Source: CAVXFB01 sp963760935
GTDB taxonomy: Bacteria > Planctomycetota > Planctomycetia > Pirellulales > Thermoguttaceae
Direction of reading: 5' to 3'
Assembly (NCBI GenBank): GCA_963760935.1
Contig: CAVXFB010000008.1
Span: forward strand, 930,001-994,000
Length of the DNA stretch: 64,000 nucleotides
Below, piece by piece: positions 17,103 to 27,200 of this stretch. A program made the translations under genes and the position numbers. The notes under the pieces were generated by a model. That model was given only the letters and a program-made list of their open reading frames with translations. It did no database searches and was not told the DNA's origin. Numbering within the stretch: position 1 is the first letter of the stretch; each line of letters opens with the position of its first letter.

Positions 17103-17503
17103 CTATTTCTTAAGGTACTTCTTATGAGCGAATATGCACCCAGATCGTGAGAATATGCACCCAACTGTGAGAATATGCACCCAAATCGTGAGAATATGCA
17201 CCCTACTCACAGCGAGCTCTCGGGATAGCTTGTGCCGCGCAGGCGCTACCTGTTCCAGCCGTGCCTTGAGCAGGTAGCCGCAGTTTGGATGCTCCGCATA
17301 CTTGCCTTCGGATCGGGAATCGGCATGCTGGGAACGTGCAGCCTTGAATTCCTTGATAAAGGCGGTGAAACGGAAGTGGTCATTGTAATCGGCAAACTTG
17401 GACTGATGCTGCGATCGGCCGGAAACGATGCGAAGTATCTGGTCGATCAGAGACTCGTGAAAGCCCTCGTGTTTCATCGCTCCTACGATTGCCTTCAAGG
17501 AAC
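17103..17503 (-). pseudogene. 3' part of a replication/DNA-binding gene split by an IS4-family element
   Basis: This is the C-terminal 129 codons of the gene whose 5' part lies at 19007-19816. If the IS and one copy of its target duplication are removed, AAG (19007) is followed in frame by GCA (17492), giving LNGSLK|AIVGAMKHEGF. The protein continues ESLIDQILRIVSGRSQHQSKFADYNDHFRFTAFIKEF, and the last codons run through four iteron-like repeats (VHILTIWVHILTVGCIFSRSGCIF). The reconstructed protein is about 399 aa. The IS ends the reading frame, so the gene is presumably inactive. Confidence 0.7.
17131..17204. repeat. Four iteron-like direct repeats
   Basis: GAATATGCACCC occurs at 17131, 17152, 17172 and 17193, spaced 21, 20 and 21 bases, about two DNA turns. 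Copies 2-4 extend to GTGAGAATATGCACCC, and copy 1 has GAGC in place of GTGA. Regular spacing next to a HTH-containing, Rep-like gene is the pattern of plasmid iterons or an autoregulatory operator array. Confidence 0.7.
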
Positions 17504-19017
17504 GAATGGCACTTGAACTTTTGTAAGTGATTGTATGTGAAGATGATATGGACAGAAAAGGCCTCTCTTGTCACAAGGGGTTGTTACAAGCAATTCCCCG
17601 ATGGCAAGGAGGCCAAAGATGGTTCATTCGTTTCGCGCCACGGTGGCGGAAGCTCGTCGGCACGGCGACTTGTACTTCGCCGCATTGCTTCCCCAAGATC
17701 GTATCGAAAAAGCCTTCGGTGCCGCAAGACGGCTTTGGCAAGGTTGGATTTACACGCCTGCAGTAACGGTATGGGTTTTTCTCTCGCAATGCCTCAGCCC
17801 CGATCATTCTTGCCGCGATGCGGTGGCCCGGCTCATTGCTTGGCGTTTGGCCGAGGGGCTTGCGCCGTGCTCGGCCGATACCGGAGCCTATTGCACGGCC
17901 CGCAGCGATCTGCCGGAGGAAGTTCTCCGCGAATTGATGCGAGACACCGGCAGGCAGGTCGAAGCAGAATCGCCGCAGACTTGGCTCTGGCACGGACGGA
18001 AGGTTCGCGTGGTGGATGGGGCTACCGTCACTATGCCCGACACGCCGCGAAACCAGGCGGCCTATCCGCAGCCGAAAACGCAGAAGCCCGGCTGTGGTTT
18101 TCCCATTGCGCGAATCCTGGTGATCTTTTCGCTGGCGACGGGCACGGTGTTGGAAGCGGCGATCGGAAAATACAAAGGGAAGCAGACTGGCGAAAACAGC
18201 CTGTTTCGCGGGCTTCTCGATACGCTGGCCGAAGGCGACATCATCCTTGCGGACCGTTATTTCAGCGGTTGGTGCGACATTGCCTTGCCACATCTGCGCG
18301 GCATCGACGTCGTTCTTCGCAAGCACCAGCTTCGCCGGACGGATTTCCGCACAGGCGAACGCCTGGGAAGAGACGACCATCTGGTCTTCTGCGAGCGGCC
18401 GCAACGACCGCAATGGATGTCGGCCGAGCAATACGCTACGTTGCCCGACGAGTTGACATTGCGAGAGGTTCGCGTTTGCGTGCTCCAACAAGGATTTCGC
18501 ACGCGGTCGCTTGTCGTGGTGACCACCTTGCTGGACGCCAAGGAATATCCACCCGACGAGATCGCCTCCTTGTATCGGCGGCGATGGCAGGCGGAGTTGC
18601 ATCTGCGAAGCCTCAAGATCGTGCTGCAAATGGACCATCTGCGTTGCAAAACGCCGGAACGGGTTCGCAACGAGTTCTATACGCACTTGCTTGGTTACAA
18701 TCTCATTCGCGGCGTGATGGCGGCGGCCGCTTTTCAGTCAGGCAAGTCGCCGTGGGAAATCAGTTTCAAGGGAACCCTGCAAACGCTCAGCCAGTTTCTG
18801 CCCCTGCTTCTCGCGCGGCTATCGACCGACACTTGGTGCGACTCGCTGTTGACCGCGGTCGCTACCCACCTCGTTGGCAATCGTCCCAATCGCGTCGAAC
18901 CCCGTCGCGTCAAACGCCGCCCAAGAACCTACAAATACTTATGTAAGCCTCGACACCACTATAAACCACGGCACACAAAGTAGTTGTGAAAGTTCAAGTG
19001 CCATTCCTTCAAGGAAC
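17493..19017. mobile_element. IS4-family insertion sequence with 11-bp target duplication
   Basis: The terminal inverted repeat GAATGGCACTTGAACTTT lies at 17504-17521 and, inverted, at 18989-19006, so the element is 17504-19006 (1,503 bp). The 11-base sequence CTTCAAGGAAC flanks both sides (17493-17503 and 19007-19017) as the target duplication. It carries one transposase gene. Intact ends and duplication suggest a recent, possibly still mobile, insertion. Confidence 0.9.
17619..18983 (+). CDS. IS4-family transposase
   Basis: 454 aa. ATG 17619 has AAGGAGG eight bases upstream; the frame is open from 17568. Catalytic DDE pattern: VVDGATVTMPDT (first D), IILADRYFSGWCD (second D), and YRRRWQAELHLRSLK, the Y-2-R-3-E-6-K signature of IS4 transposases. 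The C-terminus is basic (RRVKRRPRTYKY). Length is usual for the family. The frame is intact. A long frame antisense to it is a shadow. Confidence 0.92.
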   Translation: MVHSFRATVAEARRHGDLYFAALLPQDRIEKAFGAARRLWQGWIYTPAVTVWVFLSQCLSPDHSCRDAVARLIAWRLAEGLAPCSADTGAYCTARSDLPEEVLRELMRDTGRQVEAESPQTWLWHGRKVRVVDGATVTMPDTPRNQAAYPQPKTQKPGCGFPIARILVIFSLATGTVLEAAIGKYKGKQTGENSLFRGLLDTLAEGDIILADRYFSGWCDIALPHLRGIDVVLRKHQLRRTDFRTGERLGRDDHLVFCERPQRPQWMSAEQYATLPDELTLREVRVCVLQQGFRTRSLVVVTTLLDAKEYPPDEIASLYRRRWQAELHLRSLKIVLQMDHLRCKTPERVRNEFYTHLLGYNLIRGVMAAAAFQSGKSPWEISFKGTLQTLSQFLPLLLARLSTDTWCDSLLTAVATHLVGNRPNRVEPRRVKRRPRTYKYLCKPRHHYKPRHTK

Positions 19018-19816
19018 CGTTGAGTTGGCCGGAGAATTCGGCGTATTCGGTCACATCGTCCGCAGGACAACGGAACGGGTTGAGCGTGATGCAGAGATAT
19101 CCGTCGTCCCGATGCTCCACGGCTTCGACATATTCGTGTTGGACTAGCCCGTTGATGCTCCGCTCTACGGTCGCTCCCTCTTCATCAGCCGTCCATTTGC
19201 CCAGTGCCGTCTTGACCAGAGGCCGTTTGCTGTAAGCTCCGCCCTCCAGCACGCGTTTGATGTCCGCTCTATTCTTCACCCCGAGCATCTTCGCCAGCCC
19301 GGTATAGCTCTGATGATGAAGTTGCGGCAAGGATTTCAGACGCCCCAGGAGGATGTTTTGCAGCAGGGACAATTCAGGATGAAACTCGACGACAAAGTAC
19401 GCGATATGATTGGTCCAACCCTCCCGCTTGCTCTTTCTTGTGATGACCCAGTCGCAGTCTTGTGGCGGCTCGACGGCGACGATACGGCGATTACTGCGGA
19501 CGGCCAAGCCATCGCTAATCAGTCTTGCGACTGCCGACAGGGACGTATGTTTTGATATGCCAGTGTTCTCTGCAATTTCTTGAGCAGTGGTCGATCGTCC
19601 CTTGCGGCACGACTGCACAAGCTCGCTCCAAACGGTCCAGACGTGGAAGTTGTACGGCGGATGATTCGCACGGATGAGCCAGAATAGCTTGTGGTTCTTT
19701 GATTTTGGCGCAAGAGGACTTTTCTCTTGGTCGTTTACTATATTATTATGCGGCAATTGGGCCTCCAGGGGTTCACGTTCTTGTGGGTGTAGACCGCAGG
19801 CACGGCCTTCGCCCAA
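19007..19816 (-). pseudogene. 5' part of the split replication/DNA-binding gene
   Basis: 270 codons up to the IS junction; the frame runs on into the IS to 18959 as an artefact. The start is uncertain, since the first 25-35 residues are poor and a hairpin (19825-19858) lies just upstream. NHKLFWLIRANHPPYNFHVWTVWSELVQSC is followed by a winged-helix/HTH region (TTAQEIAENTGISKHTSLSAVARLISDGLAV), then YTGLAKMLGVKNRADIKRVLEGG, a second HTH-like region. This layout resembles initiators or regulators of plasmid-like elements, but I cannot assign a named Rep family. Iterons overlap the 3' end of the same gene. Confidence 0.65.
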
Positions 19817-19824
19817 TAGTATTC

Positions 19825-19858
19825 AACCGGTCTTCCGCAACCGTGCGGGAGACCGGTT
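19825..19858 (-). terminator. Strong hairpin between the HTH gene and the split gene
   Basis: AACCGGTCTTCCGCA pairs with TGCGGGAGACCGGTT over 15 positions with one G-T pair and an ACCG loop. It lies just after the stop of the excisionase-type gene and just before the split gene. It could be a terminator, attenuator or replication-control element; no U-tract follows. Confidence 0.5.
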
Positions 19859-19868
19859 GGCGTTTGTC

Positions 19869-20075
19869 CTATCGAGAATCATGGCATTCTTCGCCAGCCT
19901 TTCTCTCTCTGATTCTCTTCAGTTCTTCAATATCGCACGGGCGGTACAGCCGCCAGCCACGAGATGTTGTCGTTGAAGGGACGAGCTTGCCGCTCTTGTG
20001 CCAGTTGAGAATCGTCTTCTCGCAGACGTTGAGACGCCGAGCTACGTCGGCAACGGTCAATAGCATGATGTTCAT
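19869..20075 (-). CDS. Excisionase-type HTH protein
   Basis: 68 aa. The start at 20075 is fixed by AAAGGAGG six bases upstream. MNIMLLTVADVARRLNVCEKTILNWHKSGKLVPSTTTSRGWRLYRPCDIEEL is a MerR/excisionase HTH_17 domain that fills nearly the whole protein. Such proteins bend DNA at att sites or regulate neighbours. No integrase is adjacent; the nearest is at 35 kb. It may regulate the split gene immediately downstream. Confidence 0.8.
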   Translation of the reverse strand: MNIMLLTVADVARRLNVCEKTILNWHKSGKLVPSTTTSRGWRLYRPCDIEELKRIRERKAGEECHDSR

Positions 20076-20262
20076 AGATGCCTCCTTTCCTCTAATACAG
20101 TAAAGCTCCCGTAGATCTATCACAAAATGCGACAAAAATGTGAGCGGTCGGACGTTTTTCTCGATCATGGGCGGCAACAATGTGCTGGTTCTCGGGCTTA
20201 TAGACGAGCGCCCACGAGGGACGCTGGTGAACGATCAGGACTTTCCACGGTGGAAAGTGACG

Positions 20263-20480
20263 GAGAGGCGCTGCAAGAGGTGATGGCGACGAAAGCGAAG
20301 GAAGATGCCTCCATAAGCAGCGGATCAAGGACATCGATGAAGGTGATCCGCAAGGACTTGATCGCCAAGCTGCCGAAGATGCCTCGTGAAGGCAAGCGTC
20401 TACTCGACGATTTGCAGATCGACGTTCTGCCGCTGCCCGCCGTTTCACAATTCGTCGGGGAATTGGTAGCGGCGTAGGTG
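20263..20480 (+). pseudogene. Decayed copy of the 31718-32170 gene
   Basis: The translated end (KEDASI...IRKDLIAKLPKMPREGKRLLDDLQIDVLPL...GELVAA) parallels the C-terminus of the 150-aa protein encoded at 31718 (QEDASI...IRKDLIAELPKMHRDGKLLIDDLRVEMLSL...GELVAA). A short deletion removes the segment after ATCAAGGACATCGATGA. The first 80 codons are missing and no ribosome site or CGACTGATGTC motif precedes it. Confidence 0.65.
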
Positions 20481-20705
20481 CAGTCAGTGAAGCCTCTCGA
20501 CAGGCGTCGTTCCTGTCCTGTTCAATGAGCCGATAACGCGGTTCATCCCAAATCTGCTTCGCCGAGGCTCAGCGGCGCGATCGTTTTTTAGTCGTAAAAA
20601 TCGTCGCAGATCACCTTGGGAAAAAAATCCCTTCGGCCGAAGTACATGACAACAAGCCGGCAATTGGGCCGGCTGGAATAACAAAGTTTTGAAGGAGATT
20701 CAATT

Positions 20706-20993
20706 ATGAACGAAGTCTTGGATATGAATGACGTACCGGACGAAGAGTTGGGCAATCAATTACTCTTCATTGAGGCGACCGCGAAGACGCTAGCCGCAAA
20801 GGGATTGATGGAAGGGCCGACAGGCATCACTGCCAAGGGAGTTGAACGTTACGACGCCTTGATGGCGACCGATTGGATGCCAAGCCGCTTTGTCGTTAAG
20901 AACATTTTGGAGTTCGAGTACGGCGTGCCGGAAAGCCAGAGTGATGCGATGTCAAGGCTATTCATTGCGGAGAGCCAAGAGAAAGGAGGTTGA
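20706..20993 (+). CDS. Hypothetical small acidic protein
   Basis: 95 aa, ATG with GAAGGAGA seven bases upstream. MNEVLDMNDVPDEELGNQLLFIEATAKTLAAKGLMEGPTGITAKGVERYDAL is helical and acidic; the C-terminal half has RFVVKNILEFEYGVPESQSDAMSRLFI. No family recognised. A strong terminator follows at 21016, so it is a single-gene unit, and the ribosome site and terminator make it credible. No CGACTGATGTC motif precedes it. Confidence 0.6.
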   Translation: MNEVLDMNDVPDEELGNQLLFIEATAKTLAAKGLMEGPTGITAKGVERYDALMATDWMPSRFVVKNILEFEYGVPESQSDAMSRLFIAESQEKGG

Positions 20994-21015
20994 ATGAGCA
21001 GCGTTTGACTACAGC

Positions 21016-21051
21016 CACAAGACCCCCGCCGATCATGGCGGGGGTCTTGTG
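21016..21051 (+). terminator. Strong hairpin terminator
   Basis: CACAAGACCCCCGCC pairs perfectly (15 bp) with GGCGGGGGTCTTGTG around a GATCAT loop, 23 bases after the 20706-20993 gene. It has the GC-rich style of the terminator at 36628. Confidence 0.75.
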
Positions 21052-21056
21052 CATTC

Positions 21057-21235
21057 AATAGCACCTTGGCCCGCTCTGTATTGGCTTGCAGTTCCTCCAA
21101 GGTTCGGTAAATCTCCTTTCGGAAGGCAACCGGATAGAACTCCGGAAACATGGTCTTGTGAAAGCGATCGCAGACGCCGTTGGTCTGGGGGCTTCTGGCC
21201 TTGGTCTTGGTGTGGTCGATGTTCTCAATCGCCAA
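21057..21235 (-). pseudogene. IS481-type transposase fragment
   Basis: IDHTKTKARSPQTNGVCDRFHKTMFPEFYPVAFRKEIYRTLEELQANTERAK is the conserved C-terminal part of an IS481/IS3-type integrase-core transposase (TKARSPQTNG.CERFHKT). It is cut on both sides: the catalytic N-terminus is absent at the dockerin gene's 3' end, and the C-terminus breaks off near 21060. It is an IS remnant. Confidence 0.75.
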
Positions 21236-24200
21236 GTTCAGTTGGTACGTCGTTCGTCGCCACCATATCGTGTGCTGAACTGAAGGTGTGGTAGCCCGGC
21301 TTGAGAATGGGCTGGTTGTCTCGTGTCGGGGAGAGCCTGCGGAGAACTGGCGCCACCCTTAGAAAAGCGGTAGCCCCATTCTCCAGCAGTCCATCATCGG
21401 TCCCATTGTCAAGCCGATTGAAAACCGCATCGTGAGCCGCCCGTAGCGCGGCGGTGTGTAGTCGAACGTTCGAGAGCCACACGGCTGCCGAGATGTCCGA
21501 CTTGATTGCGTGGTGCCGCACTAAAGCCGATTCTGCTTGGGCGACCGGGATGCTCGATGTTGGATTGTGCTCGATGGTGACGGTGTCGGCTTGGCTAAGA
21601 CTCCACGCATCGGGCTGCACTACAGCGACATTCGAGGCAACGGAGATTGACTTGACAGAAGATACTTGGATCGCCGTGGATGACTCGGCCACCACGCTGG
21701 TGCTGCCGGCCGGTAAGAACAGTGAGCCCATAGTTGCGCCCCAGTTGGATAACACCTTGCTCAAGTCCGCTAGGTCGACAATGCCGTCACCGGTGAAGTC
21801 GCCCTGGGCACACGTCATTCCGCTCTGACCGTAGTTGGCTAGTAACTTGCTCAAGTCCGCTAGGTCCACAATGTCGTCTTGAGTAGCATCGCCGGGAAGC
21901 ACATTGAAGCGGAACACGAAGTCTCCACCGGCCGTGCCGTCGCCGGAAGGATAGTCGCTTGAATTGGGTTGCGTCGTGCTAGTTGGATTGGTCCAGTTGC
22001 CATCCAGTCGGGTGCCACCTCCATCAACAATTGGATTGCTGCCGTCGGCGTTGAGCCGTAGTGTCAACCTGTCGGAGCCAATCGTCTGCGGCAGCGTCCA
22101 GGTGGCCGTGAACGTGGCGGAATCATAACTGAACGTGCCGCCACTGACGTTGTATTCTGTGGTGTTGACACCGGACAGAAGCAGGTCCGCCTGGTCGACC
22201 ACCACATTCTCGCTGAAGATCACTTTGATTTGATCAATGCTCCCCCAGGGTACCGTCAACAGTTGGACGCCGCTGCCCACGGGCAGCGAGCATCCACCGA
22301 CATTCCTACTGTTCTGCGCGGTCAAGAAGCTCAGGTAGGTACTCGTCCAGGCTGAACCACAGACTAGGACGTTAGTTACTGTTGGTGCGGAGGGCAAGGT
22401 TTTACCGTAGGTAGCAAGTAACTTGCTCAAGTCCGCTAGGTCGACAATGCCGTCACCGGTGAAGTCGCCCTGGGCACACGTCATTCCGCTCTGACCGTAG
22501 TTGGCTAGTAACTTGCTCAAGTCCGCTAGGTCCACAATGTCGTCTTGAGTAGCATCGCCGGGAAGCACATTGAAGCGGAACACGAAGTCTCCACCGGCCG
22601 TGCCGTCGCCGGAAGGATAGTCGCTTGAATTGGGTTGCGTCGTGCTAGTTGGATTGGTCCAGTTGCCATCCAGTCGGGTGCCACCTCCATCAACAATTGG
22701 ATTGCTGCCGTCGGCGTTGAGCCGTAGTGTCAACCTGTCGGAATTGATCGGTGCCGTCAGAGTCCAGGTCGCGGTGAAGGTCGCGGGATCGTACACAAAC
22801 CCGTCGTTCGCTGAACCGTTCGGAAGATCGGGCTTGAAAGCGTACTCGGCAAGGCTCACGCCTCCCAGCTTGAGATCAGCTTGATCGACCACTACGTCTT
22901 CGCTGAACACCACCGTGATCTGGTCGATGTTGATCCACGGCAACGTCACCAATTGCGACCCGCTGCCAACCGGAATCGAATAACCCAACCCACGTCCGGG
23001 GTCTACAGCATTGAGGAAGCTGGTGGTCCAGTCGACTGCCTCGCACTAAGACATTCTGGACCACTGGAGGCGTCGTGTCATACGCAAACGTAACCATCGG
23101 CCCAGACTCTGCATTCCCCGCCAAGTCTCGTGCTTGCGAGTGAATTGTGTAGTTTACGCCGCTGCTCAAGTCCGCCGCCGAAAATGGCACCGACCAGTCG
23201 CCTGTTCCCGTGGCGTCGATGAAGAACTCGCTCGACTGGTCAAAGGCTGTCCCGCCCCAATACTTGTTGTCCGAATTCCGTTTGATGCTCACCTGCACCT
23301 TGTCCAATCCGGCTCCCCCCGTGTCTGTTGCTGTTCCAGAAATCGTTCCCGTCCAACCAGCCACATTGTAGTGGCCCCCTTGAGCCGGGAAAGTCAACGT
23401 GCTTGACGGAAGCGTGGTATCGACAACGAACGCTTGGCTGCTCTCAATGCCGATGTGCCCGCTGGCGTCAACGGGACGGACCGAGAAAACATGCACGCTC
23501 CCGTGCGGAAGATCGACGTGTGCGGTCGTCGTACTTTGTTCCTGGCTCCACGATCCGTACTGTATAGTCCCGTCGCCAAGCAGTTCTCCCTGCCGCCATT
23601 GATACTCTGTTGTCGGGGAGCCCTGGGTCCACTCGAAATCGAGCGACAACAAATTGGTCACATGGTCCGTGCTGGAATGCCCGGTGTCGCTGGTGCTTTT
23701 TAAGGAAGGGGTTACAGCGACGTTTGGCTGCAAGGGGTCCACATAGAATGAGATGTCGTCCAAAGAAATGTCGAAGTCCGTGGGGGGGCTGTGCATGGAT
23801 TGATGATACGGATTGCCCGCTGATTCAATCGTCAGATATGATCCTGCACGGACCGTTTGGCCGATAACCGCGACCTGGATACTGCCGTCGTGGAGTACCT
23901 CGATGTTGCCATTCGTCTCGCGCACCTCCAGGGTGCCATCGAGCACTTGGCCACTTGGCATCGCTATCTCTTTGACCATGCTTCCGTAATCGCCACCCGT
24001 TTCGATGTGCAGCGAGTTGTTGGACAGATTCCAACCGACTTCAATCCAATCGTTTCCATTCGTCAGGCGGAGCCGAGCTAGCGTGTCCCAACCGCTGAGA
24101 GACTTGGGCGATACGGTACGGTCGATATGCACCTTGAAGCCGCGAAGATTCATTCCGCCCGCGATACCGGCGGTATCTGCGTAAGCCGCAACAGCCAGTC

Positions 24201-27200
24201 CGCCCCGGAACAGCGGCATTTTCAGCGTTCCGCCAGTCTCTTCCACAGCCCCGACTACGTGCCATTTGCTCGAATCCACTTGGTTGTCAGTGAAATCGTC
24301 GTAAGGATTTCGTATGGCATCCGTGGTGGAGCGGAATGTGCCCTGCACATTGTCGAGTGTGAGTTGGGCAAAGCGATCGTTTTCGGGCAGTGCGCCAGCA
24401 TGATACAAATACACGTTGTCGATACTCAATCGCGTATTGCCGTATCCGCCCGAATTGCCACCAGTATAGTTAGCAAAGGCGTGGAAATAGGAATTGGCAG
24501 CGATCGCTTTTCCCACGATGGTGTACCGAATTGTCCCGTCGAACAGGATTTGAATGTCCGCGCCTACCTCCTTAATGTCGATCGTGTGTGCGGGACCACT
24601 TATTGTATTGACGGACCCCGAGCCATACGACCCGCCTAGTCCTATCCAGAACGACTGCCAGTTTGAGTCTGAGACAATGCGGATGTAGTCAGTGCCGTTT
24701 GTGATCTCGGCGTAGTGGTTCATGTTTTCATGCCCACCGTCCAGGTACGCCATCGTCCACTTTGCGCCATGAATGCCAATTCCGCCCGCCTGGCTAGTCG
24801 AAGATACGCTCTGTGTTCTGGCATTGCTATTGGCCGTCGCGTAGAGAATCATCTTCCCGCCTGTCTCGGCAACGCCTTGTCCACTCGGGTCTTGCGATAT
24901 ACTCCATTTTGTGCTGTTAATGCTTCCGTCGTTAAAATCGTCGTAGAGGTCCATCGCATACCTTGGTGCCGACTTTGCACTCTCAACCCGGCTGTGCAGA
25001 ACCGAGTTAATCTGCAAATGGCCGGCGTAAAGGGCGATCCGCACCCCATCGCAATAGACGCCGACGCCTGCATCGGTCTGCGTAAATGCAATGTGGTAAG
25101 TCCTGCCGTCGATGACGGAGCGTGGGCCGAGGTTCTCAATCTCCGTGTACCCCACGCTTTCCACGATCATTGCGAGGCCGCCAGCACCGTCAGGGTATAT
25201 GACCGGGCGGATGTGGTTGGTGCCGTCGGTCACCTCCACATAATCCGCGTTGGCATCATGTCCAAGATGGGCTGTCAAGTCGAACTCCACATCACCTTGA
25301 ATAATCCCCTTGGAGGTGACGACCGCCACGTTGTCATCGGTGGCCGCACCTACGCCGTTGGCGAACAATTGCAGCGTACCGCTCGTTTCGGTCACTGTGG
25401 TAACGCCATAGACCTCCGGCGTCCATTTTGTAGAGTCCAGGGAATTGTCTTGGAAGTCATCATATGTGCCGGAAGTCGTGGTCGTTGTTGCGGGAATCTC
25501 GGCCGGCAGAGGGTCCGAGATTGCGAAGCTGCCCGTCACGTTGTCGAGTGTTATGAAACCATAACGACCGGCACCGGAGGCACTGCGGGCATGAGCGCCG
25601 AACCGCGATCCAGAAGCGATGGTGCCGGCATAGCGGGCCAGCAGAGTATCATTCATGTAGACGTGAATCTCGCCGGCCTCCTCACGGATACTGAATGTGT
25701 AGAGTACACCCTCGCCGAAGGTGACGGTGGTGGTGTCCAGTGGGGCCGAGTTCTGCAAAGTCGTGTAGCCCGAAGCTCCGGCTACGATTACGTTATCGCC
25801 TGTGGGTGAGTAACGGTTCATCTGCACCGTGATGCTGTGCCCGGTGCCGTCATCGACGGACGCATATCCGTAGTTGTATCCTGTGCCAAACTCGCCGGCC
25901 ATGTCCCATGTGACACCGCTCTCGACGGTGCCACGAGATATAAGTTGCGTCTCCGTATTATCGTTGGCTCCATTGCCATAGGCTTCCAGCCGCACGCGCC
26001 CGCTCGACACATTGAGATTTGCCGATCCCGGTGCGTTTACGTAGAGCAGGCTCCACTTGCTCGTGTCGAAGCCGCTGTTGAAATTGTCGAAGGTGCCAAC
26101 GCTCTCGATTGATGCTGGCCCACTGGTTTGCGCCGTGACGCGATACGCCCCCACGGAGTTATCGTTGTAGCCAGAGATTTCGATCTGATACGTTTCGTTC
26201 TGGAACGTCGCAAATGTGACGGCGCTATTGCGAAGACCGCCGCTATCGTCGTCGATCCCCACGAGGTTACCGTGACTGTCATAGACTCGTAGAAATGTGT
26301 CGAGTTGGTTGTCGGTCGTTGCCACACTAACGGTCATTTGGCCACGTTGGGTAGCGATTACCTGAAAAACGTCACGGTCGCCGACCAATGTCGCTTCGAT
26401 TTGGCCTGTGGCTTGACCGAAACCGCTGCCGTCCAGAGAAATCACCGAGGCGTCTCGCGTTTGACTCTTTTTAAGCGCAAAGATCGGGGCATCGGGATGG
26501 TCGTCAGTTGGCTGGCTGACGTGGACCGCGTAAGCGCCGGTATCAGTGCCGTTATAGGCGCTCACTTCCAGATAGAACAGTTGGCCACGGTCTGCTTCAA
26601 GAGTGATCTGGCTGGTGCCGCCGGGACCGCTTCCGTGATCCGTTGCAATGCTTTGGCCGCCGGCATCATAGACTCTTAGGAACGTACTGGCGTTGGCTGA
26701 GAACGTAATGGGTCGGCTCGCCGCTGCCGTCACCTGAACTACGTCCTTATCACCCGCATAGTCTAGCGCGGGTGTCGGATCGCTGCCATTGGGACTGCCG
26801 GGGAGGCTGCCGCTTCCAGTTCCATCAAGCAGGATCGGCGAGGCCTGCAACCCAATTGTGTCCGAATCCATGTCTGCTGCACTCTGGGGTTGCCAGACAT
26901 ATAGCACGTAGTCGCCATACGGTTCGCGCCAGAGCCACTGATGTCGATATTCACCCAGTTGTCCGGGCTGGGCATAATGTTGGGAATGATGTGGAAGGTC
27001 CGCCCGCCTCGGCCACTGCCTCCATCCGTGTTTTGATCGCCTTGATGGTTCGGCGTTTGCCAAGCATCATGCAAGAATGGCGTGAAGCCCTCTGTCAGCG
27101 AGATGATCTCGACGACCACTGGCCCCGCTTGGTCGAGCAAGACGCGGAAACAGTCCTTGTCGCTTGGATATTCGATTCGGCCGCTAACGGTAATCGAGCC

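Noticed and set aside
17131..17204. Short regular repeats considered as a CRISPR array
   Set aside because: The units are only 12-16 bases with gaps of about 8 bases and overlap a coding frame; CRISPR repeats and spacers are longer. Iteron or operator is a better reading.
17571..18686. 371-codon frame antisense to the first IS4 transposase, and a 471-codon frame in another phase (17531-18946)
   Set aside because: Both overlap the transposase, which carries all catalytic motifs and a ribosome site; they are shadows.
24715..25809. 364-codon open frame on the plus strand
   Set aside because: It is antisense to the repeat-rich secreted-protein gene, whose minus-strand translation has clear domains; the plus-strand translation resembles nothing.
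26930..26945. CACTGATGTC-like string inside the giant gene (also near 48617)
   Set aside because: Lies within coding sequence, lacks the leading CGA, and is not near a gene start; expected by chance.
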